Shown here piece by piece: positions 8,827 through 17,678 of a stretch of 64,000 nucleotides of DNA (its first letter is position 1; each line of letters starts with the position of its first letter). The stretch is from Acidimicrobiaceae bacterium. Lineage in GTDB: Bacteria; Actinomycetota; Acidimicrobiia; Acidimicrobiales; Aldehydirespiratoraceae. The DNA lies in assembly GCA_009837445.1 (NCBI GenBank), contig VXTM01000020.1:47694-111693 (forward strand), written 5' to 3'. Position numbers and translations under genes: made by a program. The notes below the pieces were generated by a model that made no database searches, was not told where the DNA came from, and saw only the letters and a list, made by a program, of their open reading frames with translations.

Positions 8827-10125
8827 TCACGGTGCCGCACCCGCCAGCATCTCGGCCACCGCCACCACGACCTCGGGCTCGGGGACCTGGCGCTGGCCGC
8901 CGCCGGGGCGCATGTCGCGCACGGTGGCCGTTCCCGCGGCCTGCTCGTCGGGGCCGACGATCACCGCCACGCTCGCCCCGGATCGGTCGGCCCGCTTCAT
9001 CTGGGCTTTCATGGAACGGCCGCCGAAGGCCCGGTCCACGCCCAGGCCCGCCTGCCGGAGCCGGTCGCAGAGCACCGCTGCGTTCAGGCCGCCGGCGACG
9101 TCCACCACGAACACCTGCACCGGCGGCGAGGCCCCGCCGAAGGCGCCCTCGGCGTCGCAGGCCAGCAGGATGCGGTCGACGCCCAGAGCGAATCCGATGC
9201 CGGGCGTCGGGGGCCCGCCCAGTTCCTCGACCAGCCCGTCGTAGCGGCCGCCGCCCCCGACTGCGTTCTGGGCGGTGTCGAGCGCGTCGGCCACGAACTC
9301 GAAGGTGGTGCGGGTGTAGTAGTCGAGGCCGCGCACCAGTCGGGGCGAGACCTCGTAGGCCGCGTCGAGGCTGTCGAGCCCGGCCTTGACCGCGACGAAG
9401 TGCTCGGCCGAGGCCCCCGAGAGGAAGTCGGCCATCACCGGCGCCGCCGCGATCACGGGCTGGTCCTGCTCGCGCTTGGAGTCGAGCACCCGCAAGGGGT
9501 TGCGCTCCAGAGTTACGCGGGACTGCTCGGAGAGTTCGCCCCGCCGGTTCTGGAGGTAGTCGGCAAGCGCGGCGTCGTAAGCCGGGCGGCTCTCGGCATC
9601 TCCGAGGCTGTTGATCTGCAGGCGCACCTGCCTCATGCCGAGGGCCTCGTAGAAGCGCACGCCGAGTCCGATCACCTCGACGTCGGCGTAGGGATCGTCG
9701 GTGCCGAGGGTCTCCACCCCGACCTGGTCGAACTGCCGGTAGCGGCCGGCTTGGGGGCGCTCGTAACGAAACTGCGGGCCCGAGTACCAGATCTTCCACG
9801 GCACCGTCGGCCGGTGCTCGGCGAAGGCCCGGCAGACGCTGGCCGTCAACTCGGGCCGAAGGGCCAGATGCCGGGGAGGGTCGCCCTTGTCGAAGAACTC
9901 GAACAGTTCCTTGGTGACGACATCGTTGTTGGCGCCGAGACGCTGGAACACCCCGAGCTCCTCGAAGATGGGCGACTCCAGTAACTCGAAGCCGCTGCGG
10001 TCGGCCAGATCGGCGAACACGGACACCAACCGCCGCCTCCGGACCGACTCCGGCGGCAGGATGTCGCGGGTGCCCACAGGGGCGCGGAACAAGGGCTGGG
10101 CCACGACCCCCGAGGCTACCGCCAC
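8827..10125 (-). CDS. hisS: Histidine--tRNA ligase
   Basis: Class II synthetase of 432 residues with a GTG start. Visible motifs are RAPVGTRDILPPES (motif 1 region), FRYERPQAGRYRQFDQVGVE (motif 2 and its loop), LVRGLDYYTRTTFEF (HisA histidine-binding box), GGGRYDGL (HisB), and GFALGVDRILLA (motif 3), followed by the anticodon-binding domain. The stretch before motif 2 reads LRPELTASVCRAF where most bacterial enzymes have LRPEGTA, a natural variant of a conserved box. It pairs with aspS as in mycobacteria. Confidence 0.95.
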   Translation of the reverse strand: MAVASGVVAQPLFRAPVGTRDILPPESVRRRRLVSVFADLADRSGFELLESPIFEELGVFQRLGANNDVVTKELFEFFDKGDPPRHLALRPELTASVCRAFAEHRPTVPWKIWYSGPQFRYERPQAGRYRQFDQVGVETLGTDDPYADVEVIGLGVRFYEALGMRQVRLQINSLGDAESRPAYDAALADYLQNRRGELSEQSRVTLERNPLRVLDSKREQDQPVIAAAPVMADFLSGASAEHFVAVKAGLDSLDAAYEVSPRLVRGLDYYTRTTFEFVADALDTAQNAVGGGGRYDGLVEELGGPPTPGIGFALGVDRILLACDAEGAFGGASPPVQVFVVDVAGGLNAAVLCDRLRQAGLGVDRAFGGRSMKAQMKRADRSGASVAVIVGPDEQAAGTATVRDMRPGGGQRQVPEPEVVVAVAEMLAGAAP

Positions 10126-10159
10126 CCCGCTCCCGCTCAGGGGAGGTCGGGGGAACGTT

Positions 10160-12397
10160 CTATGTCGATCGGCCGTTGCCTCCGGGGACTACCCGGTAGG
10201 CCTCGAAGACCGCCTCGAGAGCCAGCACGCTCGACAGCACCGAGTCGAGCTGGGACAGGTCGGCCAGCTCGAACTCGAAGTCCATGCGGGCGATGAAATC
10301 GTCGCCGGTCTCAGCCCGCGCGCTGATGATGCTGAGGCGATGCTCGGCCAGCACATCAGTCACATCGCGGAGCAGGCCGGGACGGTCCAGCGCGTGCACC
10401 GAGATCGTCGTGGAGAACTTGCCGGCGAAGTCGGCGTCCCACTCCACCTCGATCAACCGGTCGGTCTGCCCCTCCGCCAGCCCGATGGCGTTGACACAGT
10501 CGGCCCGGTGCACCGACACCCCCCGGCCCCGGGTCACGAACCCCATGATCTCGTCGGGCGGCACCGGAGCGCAGCACTGCGACAACCGGATGAGGATGTC
10601 GTCGAGGCCCTCCACGTGCACGCCCACATCAGCGTCGCTGCGGCTGTGGCCGGCCCGCCGCCGGGCCGTCGTGGGCAGGCGGTCCTGCTCGCCCTCGGCG
10701 TCGTCGTCACCCTGCAACGCCCGCGCGAAGCGGCTGGCCACCGACGATGCCGACTGGTGGCCCTCGCCGATCGCCAGGAACAGCAGGTCGGTGGAGCTGT
10801 AGTTCAGCTGCTCGGCGACGGTGTCCAGCAGCTCGTCCTTCAGAAGGCGCTGGGCCGGCAGACCCTCGCGCCGCAGCGCCTGGATCAGGTCGTCGCGGCC
10901 GTGCTCGATGGCGTCGGCCCGGCGCTCGCGCGAGTACCACTGCTTGATCTTGTTGGCGGCCCGGCGGCTGGCCACGAACTTGAGCCAGTCCCGGCTCGGC
11001 CCCGCGCCCTCGGTGCGGGTGGTGAATATCTCGACCACGTCGCCCGACAGCAGCCGGCTGTCGAGGGCCACCAGCCGGCCGTTCACCTTGGCGCCCACGC
11101 AGGCGTGGCCCACGTCGGTGTGGATGGTGTAGGCGAAGTCCACCGGCGTGGCCCCCACCGGCAGCTCGATCACCTTGCCCTGCGGTGTGAACACGTACAC
11201 CTCGTCGGTGTCCAGCTCGATCTTGAGGTTGGACATGAACTCGGCCGGGTCCGACGTCTCCTGCTGCCAGTCGACGATGCGCGACAGCCAGGCCATCTCC
11301 TGCGACGGCGAGTCGTCCTTGTACTCCCAGTGGGCGGCCACGCCGTGCTCGGCCCGGTCGTGCATCTGGCGGGTGCGGATCTGCACCTCCAGCGTCTTGC
11401 CCGCCGGCCCCACCACCGTCGTGTGCAGCGACTGGTAGAGGTTGAACTTCGGCATCGCGATGTAGTCCTTGAACCGGCCCTGGACCGGTCGCCAGGTGGC
11501 GTGGATGGAGCCCAGCGCGGCGTAGCAGTCCCGTACCGAGCCCACCAGCACGCGGATGCCGATGAGGTCGAAGATCTCCTCGAAAGACCGGCCTTTGACC
11601 ACCATCTTCTCGTAGATCGACCACAGGTGCTTGGGCCGTCCGGTCACCTCGGCCTTGATCCCCAACTCGGCCAGGCGGGACTCCACGTCGCCAAGCACCT
11701 GCTCCAGGTAGATGTCGCGCTCGGGCGCCCGCTGCTGGACCATCTGGTCGATCTCGGCGTAGCGGCGGGGCTCCAGCGCGGCGAAGGCGAGGTCCTCCAG
11801 TTGCTGCTTGACGTCCTGCATCCCGAGGCGGTGGGCCAGCGGCGCGTACACGTCGAGGGTCTCACGGGCGATGTAGTCCTGCTTGAACGCGGGCAGCACC
11901 GCCACCGTGCGCAGGTTGTGCAGCCGGTCGGCCAGCTTGATGATCAGGACCCGCAGGTCGCGGGCTATGGCCACGATCATCTTCCGCACCGAGGCGGCCT
12001 GCTGTTGCTCGCGGGTGTCGTACTGCACCCGGTCGAGCTTGGTGACGCCGTCGACTATGCGGGCCACGTCCGCGCCGAAGTCCGCCTCGATCACGGCCAG
12101 GGCAACGTCGGTGTCCTCCACCGCGTCGTGCAGCAGCGACGCGGCGATGGTGACGTCGTCGAGCCCGAGCCGGGCCACGATGGCGGCGACGGCCACCGGG
12201 TGGCGTATGTAGGGCTCCCCCGACAGGCGCATCTGACCCTCATGGGCCTTGGCCGCCACGTCGAAGGCACGAACTATGAGATCCGGCGAACCGTCACGAT
12301 GGCGCTGGCGGTAGACCTCCAGCAGCGGAGCGATCTCGGCGGCTGCCGGCCTCCGGGCTCCACGGCGCCAAGGCAGGACCCGGGTGACGGTAGCCAT
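10160..12397 (-). CDS. rel: Bifunctional (p)ppGpp synthetase/hydrolase Rel
   Basis: A 745-residue stringent-response enzyme. The N-terminal HD hydrolase has AHEGQ (H52) and LLHDAVEDT (H90, D91). The synthetase domain has the RFKDYIAMPKFNLYQSLHT loop; the RxKD form (here RFKD) is that of bifunctional Rel/SpoT proteins, whereas synthesis-only RelA carries an acidic version. A TGS domain (VYVFTPQGKVIELPVG), a helical/zinc-finger region (CCAPVPPDEIMGFVTRGRG) and a C-terminal ACT domain complete the usual set. It thus likely both makes and degrades (p)ppGpp. It follows secF after 9 bp; the apt gene found between them in Mycobacterium is absent. Confidence 0.96.
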   Translation of the reverse strand: MATVTRVLPWRRGARRPAAAEIAPLLEVYRQRHRDGSPDLIVRAFDVAAKAHEGQMRLSGEPYIRHPVAVAAIVARLGLDDVTIAASLLHDAVEDTDVALAVIEADFGADVARIVDGVTKLDRVQYDTREQQQAASVRKMIVAIARDLRVLIIKLADRLHNLRTVAVLPAFKQDYIARETLDVYAPLAHRLGMQDVKQQLEDLAFAALEPRRYAEIDQMVQQRAPERDIYLEQVLGDVESRLAELGIKAEVTGRPKHLWSIYEKMVVKGRSFEEIFDLIGIRVLVGSVRDCYAALGSIHATWRPVQGRFKDYIAMPKFNLYQSLHTTVVGPAGKTLEVQIRTRQMHDRAEHGVAAHWEYKDDSPSQEMAWLSRIVDWQQETSDPAEFMSNLKIELDTDEVYVFTPQGKVIELPVGATPVDFAYTIHTDVGHACVGAKVNGRLVALDSRLLSGDVVEIFTTRTEGAGPSRDWLKFVASRRAANKIKQWYSRERRADAIEHGRDDLIQALRREGLPAQRLLKDELLDTVAEQLNYSSTDLLFLAIGEGHQSASSVASRFARALQGDDDAEGEQDRLPTTARRRAGHSRSDADVGVHVEGLDDILIRLSQCCAPVPPDEIMGFVTRGRGVSVHRADCVNAIGLAEGQTDRLIEVEWDADFAGKFSTTISVHALDRPGLLRDVTDVLAEHRLSIISARAETGDDFIARMDFEFELADLSQLDSVLSSVLALEAVFEAYRVVPGGNGRST

Positions 12398-12406
12398 TGG
12401 CTGCCC

Positions 12407-13540
12407 TCACCGCCTCTTCTTCTTGCGGGGACGAGGGGGAATGGCGCCCGACGCCGGCGGCGCCGCGGGCCGGGATCCCGACCCGCCCCGGCGAGCGGTC
12501 GCCGATCTCTTGGCCGCGGCCGATGTGCCCAGCACCGCGTCGTCGACGGCGACGGTGCGGGTCGGGCCGCCGCCTGCGACGCCGCGCAGGCGGATCCTCT
12601 CGGCGATCTCGGCGTAGGCGGGCTCTCGCTCCTTCATCTTGGCCACCACCGCGGCTGCTACGAACAACGAAGAATAGGTGCCCACGATGATCCCCACCAG
12701 CAGGGCGATGGCGAACTCCTGCAGCGTCACCGCGCCCAGCACGAACGAGCCGATGATCAGCATCGACGCCACCGGGATCATCGACGTGATCGAGGTGTTG
12801 ACGGACCGCATCAGCACCTGGTTGAGCGACAGGTTCATCATCTCGGTGTAGGTGTACCGACCGGTGGCCGACACCCGGCCGACCACCTCGCGCACCTTGT
12901 CGTAGACCACGATGGTGTCATAGAGCGAGTAGCCCATGATGGTGAGGAACGCGATCACGGTGGCCGGCGTGATCTCGAACTGGAACAGCGAGTAGAAGCC
13001 CACCGACAGCACGATGTCGTGGGCCACCGCCAGCAGCGCCCCCACAGCCATCCTCCATTCGAGCCTGATCGCGATGTAGACGGCGATCAGGGCGAAGAAC
13101 ACGATCAGCGCGATCTGGGCGTTGGCGGTTGTCTCCGAGCCCCACGACGGGCCCACGGTGGTCACGCTCACATCGTTCCCGGTCACGCCGGCCAGTCCGG
13201 CCAGGGCGTTGCGGACGCTGTCGACCGCCTCAGGCCCCTCGACGCCGGCCCGCACCCGGATCGTGTCGCCGCCCACCGTCTGGATCTTGGCGTCAGCCGC
13301 GCCGGTGGCCCGCAGGGCGTCCCGCACCTCCCCCACCGACAGCCCCGGCGCGGGCACCTCCCAGGAAGTGCCCCCCTCGAACTCGATCCCCAGGTCCACC
13401 CCCCGCACCACGAAGCTGCCGAGACTGATCACTACCGCGGCCAGCGAGCCGATCAGGGCCCGCTTCCAGAGGCCGGGGAAGTCGATCTGGTGCTCCCCGC
13501 GGTACGCGGCGAGCAGCCAGCGCAACCACCGGCCCGTCAC
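12407..13540 (-). CDS. secF: Protein translocase subunit SecF
   Basis: A 377-residue RND-like membrane protein that works with SecD and YajC to drive late steps of Sec export. The N-terminal helix precedes the SecF signature GIEFEGGTSWEV; later come helices with FALIAVYIAIRLEWRMAVGA and MGYSLYDTIVVYDKVRE, the conserved SecF segment, and MNLSLNQVLMRSVNTSITS. The C-terminus is Arg/Pro-rich and cytoplasmic. The GTG start overlaps the secD stop by 4 bp. Confidence 0.95.
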   Translation of the reverse strand: MTGRWLRWLLAAYRGEHQIDFPGLWKRALIGSLAAVVISLGSFVVRGVDLGIEFEGGTSWEVPAPGLSVGEVRDALRATGAADAKIQTVGGDTIRVRAGVEGPEAVDSVRNALAGLAGVTGNDVSVTTVGPSWGSETTANAQIALIVFFALIAVYIAIRLEWRMAVGALLAVAHDIVLSVGFYSLFQFEITPATVIAFLTIMGYSLYDTIVVYDKVREVVGRVSATGRYTYTEMMNLSLNQVLMRSVNTSITSMIPVASMLIIGSFVLGAVTLQEFAIALLVGIIVGTYSSLFVAAAVVAKMKEREPAYAEIAERIRLRGVAGGGPTRTVAVDDAVLGTSAAAKRSATARRGGSGSRPAAPPASGAIPPRPRKKKRR

Positions 13541-14982
13541 GATGCCGCTCCCGGATGGGTGGCCCCGCTCTTCGCGAGGGAGGCCGGTATTCCGAAGCGT
13601 CCCGGATGGGCGTACAGGCTCGAGCCCCGCGACATCAGGCCGATCAGTGGGCCCATGAAGAAGTACGTCGCGATCAGGTCGAGGATGGTGGCCAGCCCCA
13701 GGTAGAGGGCGAAGCCCCGCACCGGGCCGGAGGTCAGCCAGTACAGGACCCCGGCCGCGATCAACGAGGCGAAGTCGGCCTTAACGATGGTCGAATAGGC
13801 CACCGGGAATGCACGATCGACCGCGGAGCGCAGTGTCCGGCCCGAGCGCACGTCCTCCTTGAGGTGCTCGAAGTAGACGACATTGGAGTCGACCGACACG
13901 CCGATGGCCACGACGAGGCCGGTGACTCCGGCCAGGGTCAGCGCCAGCCCCTGCGACTCTCCCAGCCAGGCGATGATCGTCCACAGCATCGCCCCCGACA
14001 ACCCCAGGCTGGCAATGGCCACCAGGCCGAGCAGGCGGTAGTACACGATCAGGTAGGCCGAGACCAGCGCCAGCCCGATGAGTCCTGCGAGCACACCGGC
14101 AGCGAGAGCGTCGGTGCCCAGCGACGCCGACACGATCTGGCTCTGCTGGGCCTCCAGCTCCACGGGGAGGGCGCCGTAGTCCAGCACTAGGGCGAGATCT
14201 CTGGCCTCGTCCTCAGTGAACCGGCCCGAGATGGTGATCTCGGAACGCTCGAACGGCGAGAACACCGCGCTGTCGGCTTGGACCGCCGGCGCGCTCACCA
14301 CCTCGTTGTCGAGCTCGATGGCCACCTGACCGGTGGGGCACGATTGGGCGCGGCTGTGGCACCGGCGGCTCACCTCGTTGAACAGGTCGATGCCCTCGGG
14401 TCCGGGCTTGAACGTCGGCGCCACGTGCCAACCGATGAAGGAGTGGAACTGGGCGACAGCACCCTCAAGGCTGTCGCCGGCGACCGCGCTGGGGCCCAGC
14501 CGGTAGCGGGCCACGACGTTGCGGTTGTCGTCGTAGTTGGGGAGTATCACCTCGGCGCCGGCGGGCGACTCACCCTCGGTCAGGGCGTACAGGCCTATGA
14601 GCGGGTCCTCGGCGGCCAGCGCGGCGTAGTCCGCCTCGTCGAGAACGCCGATCACGGGACGGAACCGCAGCTCCGCGGTCTGGCCCACCAGGTCGAGCGC
14701 CCTCTGCTGCTCGTCGACGCCGGGAAGCTGGACGAGGATGTTGCCTCCCTGGGTGGAAATCTCGGGCTCGGCGACGCCGAGACCGTCGACGCGGTTACGG
14801 ATGATCTCCACCGCCACTTCCAGCTCTTCGGGCTCCGGGGCCCGGGTCGGCTCCAGAACCACGCTGGCGCCGCCCTGCAGGTCGAGGCCGAGAAGGGGCT
14901 CGTTGCCGGAGGCCAGCGTGTAGACCACGCCGCCGACGGCGACCCCGATGATGGCGATTACGTAGACGAGCTTGCGGCGCAC
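13537..14982 (-). CDS. secD: Protein translocase subunit SecD
   Basis: A 481-residue partner of SecF. It starts with GTG, has an N-terminal helix and the SecD signature LLGLDLQGGASVVLEP, the extracytoplasmic head domain with the P1 base (EIIRNRVDGLGVAEPEI), then a five-helix bundle with DYGALPVELEAQQ and VVAIGVSVDSNVVYFEHLKE. Its length is within the short actinobacterial class. It is coupled to secF; yajC is 41 bp upstream. Confidence 0.95.
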   Translation of the reverse strand: MRRKLVYVIAIIGVAVGGVVYTLASGNEPLLGLDLQGGASVVLEPTRAPEPEELEVAVEIIRNRVDGLGVAEPEISTQGGNILVQLPGVDEQQRALDLVGQTAELRFRPVIGVLDEADYAALAAEDPLIGLYALTEGESPAGAEVILPNYDDNRNVVARYRLGPSAVAGDSLEGAVAQFHSFIGWHVAPTFKPGPEGIDLFNEVSRRCHSRAQSCPTGQVAIELDNEVVSAPAVQADSAVFSPFERSEITISGRFTEDEARDLALVLDYGALPVELEAQQSQIVSASLGTDALAAGVLAGLIGLALVSAYLIVYYRLLGLVAIASLGLSGAMLWTIIAWLGESQGLALTLAGVTGLVVAIGVSVDSNVVYFEHLKEDVRSGRTLRSAVDRAFPVAYSTIVKADFASLIAAGVLYWLTSGPVRGFALYLGLATILDLIATYFFMGPLIGLMSRGSSLYAHPGRFGIPASLAKSGATHPGAAS

Positions 14983-15023
14983 GGCGCCTCCCGCGGTCTC
15001 GCCGGTCGTTCTGCGGAAACGCC

Positions 15024-15344
15024 CTAGGACTCGTCGTCCGCCGAGTCGTCAGCGGCTTCGTCGTCGGCTTCAGCGACGTCGTCGGCAGGTTCGGCCACCT
15101 TGCCGGCCACGGAATCCCGGGAGAGCTTCAACTCAACGTCGGGGGCCACTTCGAGCCACACCACGGCCTCTTCGACCTCGACCACCACGCCGTGGATGCC
15201 GGCGTTGGTCACTACCTCGTCACCCACTTGCAGGGAGCGCACCAGCTCCCGGCGAGCCTTCTCCCGCTTCTGCTGGGGACGCAGCAGAAGGTAGTAGAAC
15301 GCGCCGATGACGAGAATGAGGAAGAAGAAGGAGCCGATATCCAT
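15024..15344 (-). CDS. yajC: Preprotein translocase subunit YajC
   Basis: A 106-residue protein with one N-terminal helix (FFFLILVIGAFYYLLLRPQQ) directly followed by the basic YajC signature KKR-like run and GDEVVTNAGIHGVVVEVEE. The last ~25 residues are almost only Asp, Glu and Ala, a longer acidic tail than usual. It forms the SecDF-YajC accessory complex with the two genes downstream, and starts 9 bp after the tgt stop. Confidence 0.92.
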   Translation of the reverse strand: MDIGSFFFLILVIGAFYYLLLRPQQKREKARRELVRSLQVGDEVVTNAGIHGVVVEVEEAVVWLEVAPDVELKLSRDSVAGKVAEPADDVAEADDEAADDSADDES

Positions 15345-15353
15345 TCCCCGAGC

Positions 15354-16466
15354 CTATTTGAAGACGCGGCTGACGCCTGCGCGCAACTCGTCGAATGTCC
15401 CGGCCCCCACCGCGGCCCGCACCCGATCCATGAGGCGCAGCAGCCACGCCAGGTTGTGAAGGGTGACGAGCCGGGCCGCGGTGGGCTCGTGCGTGACCAG
15501 CAGATGCCGGAGGTAGCCCCGTGACCAGCGGCCAGCTGGGCTATCGGGAAAGGAGGGGTCGAGAGGCTCGTCGCTGCCGGCATGGCGGGCGGCTGAGAGG
15601 TTGTAGCGGCCCGCGTCGCTGAGGACCGTGCCGTGACGGCCCAGACGGGTGGGCAGGACGCAGTCGAACATGTCGATGCCGCGGGCGACCGCCTCCACGA
15701 TGCCCACCGGGTCGCCCAGACCCATGAAGTACCGGGGGCTGTCGGCGGGCAGTACGGCGGTGCAGGACTCCAGGGCGGCCAGCATCGCAGGTCGCTCCTC
15801 GCCGACCGACAGCCCGCCCACTGCATACCCGTCGAATCCGATCTCCACGGTTCGTTCAGCAGACTCGCGCCGCAGGTCAGGCTCGGCGCCGCCCTGGACG
15901 ATCCCGAACTGGCACTGGCGCTGCGCCGCGTCGGGGTGGGCTGTGAACGCGTCACGGCCGCGCTCGGCCCAGACGGCGGTGCGGCTGACAGCCTCCTCGA
16001 GGACGGGCCGCTCCGCCACCGCGGAGGGGCACACGTCGAGCACCATGGTGATGTCGGCGCCGATGAGGGCCTGCTCGGTCACCGCGGCCTCGGGCGTGAG
16101 CCGGCAGGGCGATCCGTCGTAGACCGACGCGAAGCTGGCGCCGTCGTCGTCCACGGCAGGGTCCAGCGAGTAGATCTGGTAACCGCCCGAGTCGGTGAGC
16201 ACATGACCCGACCAGTCAGCGAAGCCGTGAATGCCGCCCAGGCGGGCGACGGTCTCGGACCCGGGTCGCAGCATCAGGTGGTAGGTGTTGGCCAGCACCA
16301 CCTCCACGCCCAGAGACTCCAGGTCCGACGAGTCGAGGTGTTTCACCGTGCCCCGGGTGCCCACCGGCATGAAGCACGGCGTGGCGAAACTGCCCCGAGC
16401 AGTGGTGACCGTCCCGGTGCGAGCCCCGCCGTCGGATGCCTCGAGTTCGAAGACAGCGGCTGCCAC
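15354..16466 (-). CDS. tgt: Queuine tRNA-ribosyltransferase family protein lacking the zinc cysteines
   Basis: A 370-residue TGT that would swap G34 of GU(N)-anticodon tRNAs for preQ1. The catalytic parts are intact: TDSGGYQIYSL (D92), VLDVCP, FGIVQGG, YAVGGLSVGEE and the nucleophile in GIDMFDCVLPTR (D268). The bacterial zinc site CxCxxC-x(n)-H is not: where cysteines are expected (residues about 302-316) the chain reads LDPSFPDSPAGRWSR, while the histidine (H337 in LHNLAW) remains. The start is GTG. The neighbour queA makes the next queuosine step, so it probably still acts in that pathway, but loss of zinc is a real departure from family norm. Confidence 0.88.
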   Translation of the reverse strand: MAAAVFELEASDGGARTGTVTTARGSFATPCFMPVGTRGTVKHLDSSDLESLGVEVVLANTYHLMLRPGSETVARLGGIHGFADWSGHVLTDSGGYQIYSLDPAVDDDGASFASVYDGSPCRLTPEAAVTEQALIGADITMVLDVCPSAVAERPVLEEAVSRTAVWAERGRDAFTAHPDAAQRQCQFGIVQGGAEPDLRRESAERTVEIGFDGYAVGGLSVGEERPAMLAALESCTAVLPADSPRYFMGLGDPVGIVEAVARGIDMFDCVLPTRLGRHGTVLSDAGRYNLSAARHAGSDEPLDPSFPDSPAGRWSRGYLRHLLVTHEPTAARLVTLHNLAWLLRLMDRVRAAVGAGTFDELRAGVSRVFK

Positions 16467-16563
16467 TACGACCCCCAGACGAAATTGGCGACCAAATGGG
16501 CGTCAGGTACCCACTTCGTGCACAGATTCCGCCCTAGCCCCACACCGCGGCCGCACAAGCCCA

Positions 16564-17661
16564 TCACGACGCTCGGTTGGTCGGGGCGGCCGGCTCGGAG
16601 CGGGACACGAACATGGCGTCGCCGAAGGACAGGAACCGGTACCCGTGCTCAAGGGCGGTCGCGTAAAGCACCCGCCAGCGAGGTCCGACGAACGCGTCCA
16701 GCAGGCACAGCAGAGTTGAGCACGGCATATGGAAGTTGGTCATGAGGGCGTCGACGATCCTCCACGGGTACGGCCTGCGGATGAACAGACTGGTCCGGCC
16801 CGACGCCTCGCCGGTGGCCGCCCACGCCTCCAGGCACCTCACCACCGTCGTTCCCACGGCCACAATCCGTCCGGCGCGGCCCAGCACGTGCTGGACATCC
16901 TCGGGCACCCGGTAGCGCTCGGTGTGCATGACGTGATCGTCGAGGCGGGCCGCGGTGATGGGCCGGAAAGTGTCGAGGCCGACGGCCAGGTCCACGGCGA
17001 CCACCTCGACGCCCGAGTCGCGCACCCGGGCCAGCAACTGCTCGGTGAAGTGCAGACCCGCGGTCGGAGCCGCGGCGGACGAGGGCGTGCGGGAATACAC
17101 CGTCTGGTAACGCTCGGGGTCGTCGATACTGCCGGAGATGTAGGGCGGCAGGGGGACGTCGCCGATCTCGTCGAGCACCGCCAGCAAGGGACGACCGCCG
17201 GTGCGGACCCGCACGACGCGGCGTCCCTCCCCCAAGTCGTCGCCGATCTCGACACCGACCGGACCGTCGCCGGAGTCACCACGCATGCCGTCATCGGCCG
17301 GAGCGACCGGGTGCTCGGGCGAGACGACCTCACCGAGACGCAGTCGCCGTGACGGCCGCACTAGGGCCTCCCAGTCGCCGTCGTCGCGCTCGTGCAGCAA
17401 GAGCACCTCCACCGCTCCCCCGGTTGCCCGGCGCAGCCGCAGCCGGGCCGGGAGCACGCGGGTGTCGTTGACGACGACCACATCGCCGGGGCCGAGGAGC
17501 CCCGGCAGATCGCTGACCCGCCGGTGCGCCACCCCGTCGCCGCAGTCCACCAGCAGCCGGGCCGCGTCCCGGGGCTCGATCGGCGCCTGGGCGATGGCGG
17601 TGGGCGGAAGCTCGTAGTCCAGGTCGTCGGGGGTGACCGGCGGCGCGGTCGCATCCGGCAT
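16564..17661 (-). CDS. queA: S-adenosylmethionine:tRNA ribosyltransferase-isomerase QueA
   Basis: A 365-residue enzyme that adds the ribosyl part of SAM to preQ1-tRNA, forming epoxyqueuosine. Family segments are seen in order: LDYELPPTAIAQAPIEPRD, VVVNDTRVLPARL, DVPLPPYI, YQTVYSRTPSSAAAPTAGLHFTE and VVAVGTTVVRCLE, then TNFHMPCSTLL and YRFLSFGDAMF at the C-terminus. The ATG of MPDATAPP is chosen; the frame stays open upstream into ruvB but that part is shadow sequence. It lies 97 bp upstream of tgt and 17 bp after ruvB, so it is probably in the same unit. Confidence 0.95.
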   Translation of the reverse strand: MPDATAPPVTPDDLDYELPPTAIAQAPIEPRDAARLLVDCGDGVAHRRVSDLPGLLGPGDVVVVNDTRVLPARLRLRRATGGAVEVLLLHERDDGDWEALVRPSRRLRLGEVVSPEHPVAPADDGMRGDSGDGPVGVEIGDDLGEGRRVVRVRTGGRPLLAVLDEIGDVPLPPYISGSIDDPERYQTVYSRTPSSAAAPTAGLHFTEQLLARVRDSGVEVVAVDLAVGLDTFRPITAARLDDHVMHTERYRVPEDVQHVLGRAGRIVAVGTTVVRCLEAWAATGEASGRTSLFIRRPYPWRIVDALMTNFHMPCSTLLCLLDAFVGPRWRVLYATALEHGYRFLSFGDAMFVSRSEPAAPTNRAS

Positions 17662-17678
17662 CGGCGGGACTCCGGCAG

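Noticed and set aside
8807..9799. Long N-terminal extension of AspS
   Set aside because: The frame is open but the sequence is an alternative-frame reading of hisS, rich in Arg/Gly/Pro; homology to AspRS starts at 8806.
9887..13705. A 1272-codon plus-strand open frame
   Set aside because: It spans antisense of hisS, rel and secF with no domain resemblance; each of the three minus-strand genes is complete.
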